Of a stretch of DNA of 7,723 nt, positions 6,600-7,723 are shown in pieces. Below the pieces are notes generated by a model. The model saw only the letters and a program-made list of their open reading frames with translations, had not been told where the DNA came from and made no database searches. Position 1 is the stretch's first letter; each line of letters opens with the position of its first letter. The position numbers and the translations under genes are program-made. This stretch comes from an uncultured Clostridia bacterium (lineage in GTDB: Bacteria; Bacillota; Clostridia; Christensenellales; UBA1242): the NCBI GenBank assembly GCA_947625955.1, contig CANQQH010000052.1:1-7723 (forward strand), given 5' to 3'.

Positions 6600-7270
6600 A
6601 GACTTTTTAATTCTTCCTTTATTTCTTTATTAACCCTATAACTATCATTGACTTTTGAAACGCATTTTGCAAGCACAAAATCATTAAAATGATGATTTTT
6701 CATTATTTTTTGCATATTTTTTATTGCATTTTGCGGATTTTTTATCAAAATCTCGCTGAGAAGCCACGCAATCGCCATTGAAACATAATATTTTTCGCAT
6801 TTCACCCTGTCAAGTGCGTTCAAAACAGCGTCAACATCGCTTTCGCAAAAGTCCATAAGCCCAACAATGCCGAAGCGCACAACAAACTCTTCTTCATGAT
6901 ACAACAGCCCCGCGAAAAAATCAAAGTCTTTTTGGGTCTTTTTGTTGAAAGCAAGTTTGCTGGCAACAAGGTCAACAACCGCCCAGTTATCAATCTTTTC
7001 AAAGAACCCAACAAGTCTCTTTATTGCCTCTTCCCTGCTTTTTATTTTTGAAATAGCGAAGCCTTCAAGCAAAATTATCTCGTATATTTCCTCATTTTTC
7101 AAAAACGCAAAGTTCTCGTCAAGTTCTTTCAAGAGTTTTCGAACATCATTCGTCCTCACGCCAATAATCTGCTTTTGAGTTTTGATAGTCTTTTTCGAAA
7201 ATTCAATAAATTCCTGCCCCGCCGAAAGTTCGTTTAATCGCTCAATAAGTTCTTTTCGTGTTTTTATCAT
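6566..7270 (-). CDS. AlkD-like DNA alkylation repair protein
   Basis: 234 residues from ATG 7270-7268. The protein is all-helical in character and matches the AlkD/HEAT-like-repeat DNA glycosylase family, which removes N3- and N7-alkylated purines. Residues expected for AlkD are present at similar spacing: W96 and D100 (DNWAVVD), R132 (VVRFGIV) and W169 (AIAWLLSE). These correspond to W109, D113, R148 and W187 of Bacillus cereus AlkD. The family signatures GVR (37-39) and KVNDSYRVN (206-214) are also seen. In-frame alternatives are ATG 7288 and TTG 7309, but the promoter -10 lies at 7277-7282, so 7270 is preferred. It is the first gene of the cluster, and its end overlaps the methyltransferase start by 34 bp. 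Confidence 0.85.
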   Translation of the reverse strand: MIKTRKELIERLNELSAGQEFIEFSKKTIKTQKQIIGVRTNDVRKLLKELDENFAFLKNEEIYEIILLEGFAISKIKSREEAIKRLVGFFEKIDNWAVVDLVASKLAFNKKTQKDFDFFAGLLYHEEEFVVRFGIVGLMDFCESDVDAVLNALDRVKCEKYYVSMAIAWLLSEILIKNPQNAIKNMQKIMKNHHFNDFVLAKCVSKVNDSYRVNKEIKEELKSLWKKTKSISLK

Positions 7271-7276
7271 GGCATT

Positions 7277-7305
7277 ATTATACCTCATTTCTCGTTTAGT
7301 GCAAA
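7277..7305 (-). promoter_or_regulatory. Promoter of the AlkD-like gene cluster, predicted leaderless
   Basis: On the minus strand -35 TTTGCA (7300-7305), a 17-bp spacer and a perfect -10 TATAAT (7277-7282). Only 6 nt separate the -10 from ATG 7270, so transcription would start at or next to the start codon. GAGG lies upstream within the promoter and would not be in the mRNA. Confidence 0.6.
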
Positions 7306-7312
7306 CCAATAC

Positions 7313-7341
7313 TTGACTTATTGAAAAATTTGAAGCATACT
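7313..7341 (+). promoter_or_regulatory. Promoter of the PflX-type gene, predicted leaderless
   Basis: -35 TTGACT (7313-7318), a 17-bp spacer and -10 CATACT (7336-7341, 4 of 6 consensus). ATG 7348 follows 6 nt after the -10, and the bases between are CTTTTT, with no Shine-Dalgarno site. It is back to back with the minus-strand promoter; the two -35 boxes are 7 bp apart. Confidence 0.5.
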
Positions 7342-7347
7342 CTTTTT

Positions 7348-7723
7348 ATGAAATGTTGCTTGTGCCCAAGAAATTGCTCAGCCGACAGAGAAAACTCTGT
7401 TGGTTTTTGTGGTGCAAAAGACAAAATGCGCGTTGCGAAGGTCATGCTTCACGAATGGGAAGAGCCCATCCTCACGACAGGAAGCGAGAAAAGCGGCGCA
7501 ATATTTTTCTCGGGCTGCAATCTTCGATGCATTTATTGCCAAAACTACGCGATCAGCCATGGTCAGATTGGCGATGAGATAAGCGAAGACGAACTTGTTG
7601 AGATTTTCAAAGACCTTGAAAAATCGGGCGCTGGAAACATCGACCTCGTCACCCCAACCCACTTTGCGCATCACATCATCGGCGCACTCAAAAATACAAG
7701 CCAAAAGTCCCGGTCATATATAA
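7348..7723 (+). CDS. PflX-type radical SAM protein, 3' end off the window, apparent frameshift
   Basis: Opens at ATG 7348; 125 codons are visible before the window ends. The N-terminus has the Cys cluster CCLCPRNC (3-10) with C21, and the radical SAM motif CNLRCIYC (C57, C61, C64), which binds the [4Fe-4S] cluster that cleaves SAM. NIDLVTPTHFAHH follows, a block typical of the PflX/COG1313 group, homologues of pyruvate formate-lyase activating enzymes. The target is unknown. After GALK the reading frame goes off-family; a -1 shift at the A-run 7690-7694 restores KYKPKVPVIYN, the expected continuation. The gene is therefore either broken by a 1-nt deletion or carries a sequence error. It is divergent from the AlkD-like cluster. 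Confidence 0.82.
   Translation, partial: MKCCLCPRNCSADRENSVGFCGAKDKMRVAKVMLHEWEEPILTTGSEKSGAIFFSGCNLRCIYCQNYAISHGQIGDEISEDELVEIFKDLEKSGAGNIDLVTPTHFAHHIIGALKNTSQKSRSYI

Noticed and set aside
7268..7276. Minus-strand ATGCCATGA as a two-codon upstream minigene overlapping the AlkD-like start
   Set aside because: Too short to support; with the predicted leaderless start it would not even be in the mRNA.
7378..7704. 108-codon minus-strand open frame at the right end
   Set aside because: It lies opposite the radical SAM gene, whose CxxxCxxC motif and Cys cluster identify the plus strand as coding.

Overview
The window looks like a piece of a low-to-moderate-GC Bacillota genome, most likely an uncultured Clostridia-type anaerobe. 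The grounds are strong Shine-Dalgarno sites on several genes, TATAAT-type promoters, U-tailed hairpin terminators, and a gene set typical of that group: a CvpA-type membrane protein, an RlmD-type methyltransferase, an AlkD-like protein and a PflX-type radical SAM protein. TGA, TAG and TGG are used as in the standard bacterial code. The taxonomic call is inference. Genes run off both ends.

Layout: six genes lie on the minus strand and one on the plus strand. (1) 1-1874, minus, C-terminus outside the window: a protein of at least 624 residues. It reads as about six degenerate tandem copies of an RNA polymerase alpha C-terminal-domain-like helix-hairpin-helix unit, followed by a long Lys/Glu-rich tail. 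It has its own extended -10 promoter. (2) 2012-4189, minus: a 725-residue CvpA-like membrane protein with a very large, acidic C-terminal region that is probably extracytoplasmic. It is a single-gene unit with its own promoter and terminator. (3) 4295-7270, minus: a compact gene cluster in the order AlkD-like DNA repair protein, RlmD-type methyltransferase (34-bp overlap), small nucleoside deoxyribosyltransferase-like protein (62-bp gap, possible internal promoter) and metallo-beta-lactamase-fold hydrolase (5-bp gap). It ends in a strong intrinsic terminator. (4) 7348-7723, plus, incomplete: a PflX-type radical SAM protein, divergent from the cluster, with an apparent 1-nt frameshift close to the window end.

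No mobile element, CRISPR array, tRNA or rRNA gene was seen. No gap between genes exceeds about 140 bp. The points most worth a second look are the tandem alpha-CTD-like repeat protein, the CvpA protein with its unexplained 550-residue extension, and the divergent promoter pair whose spacing predicts leaderless mRNAs for both flanking genes.
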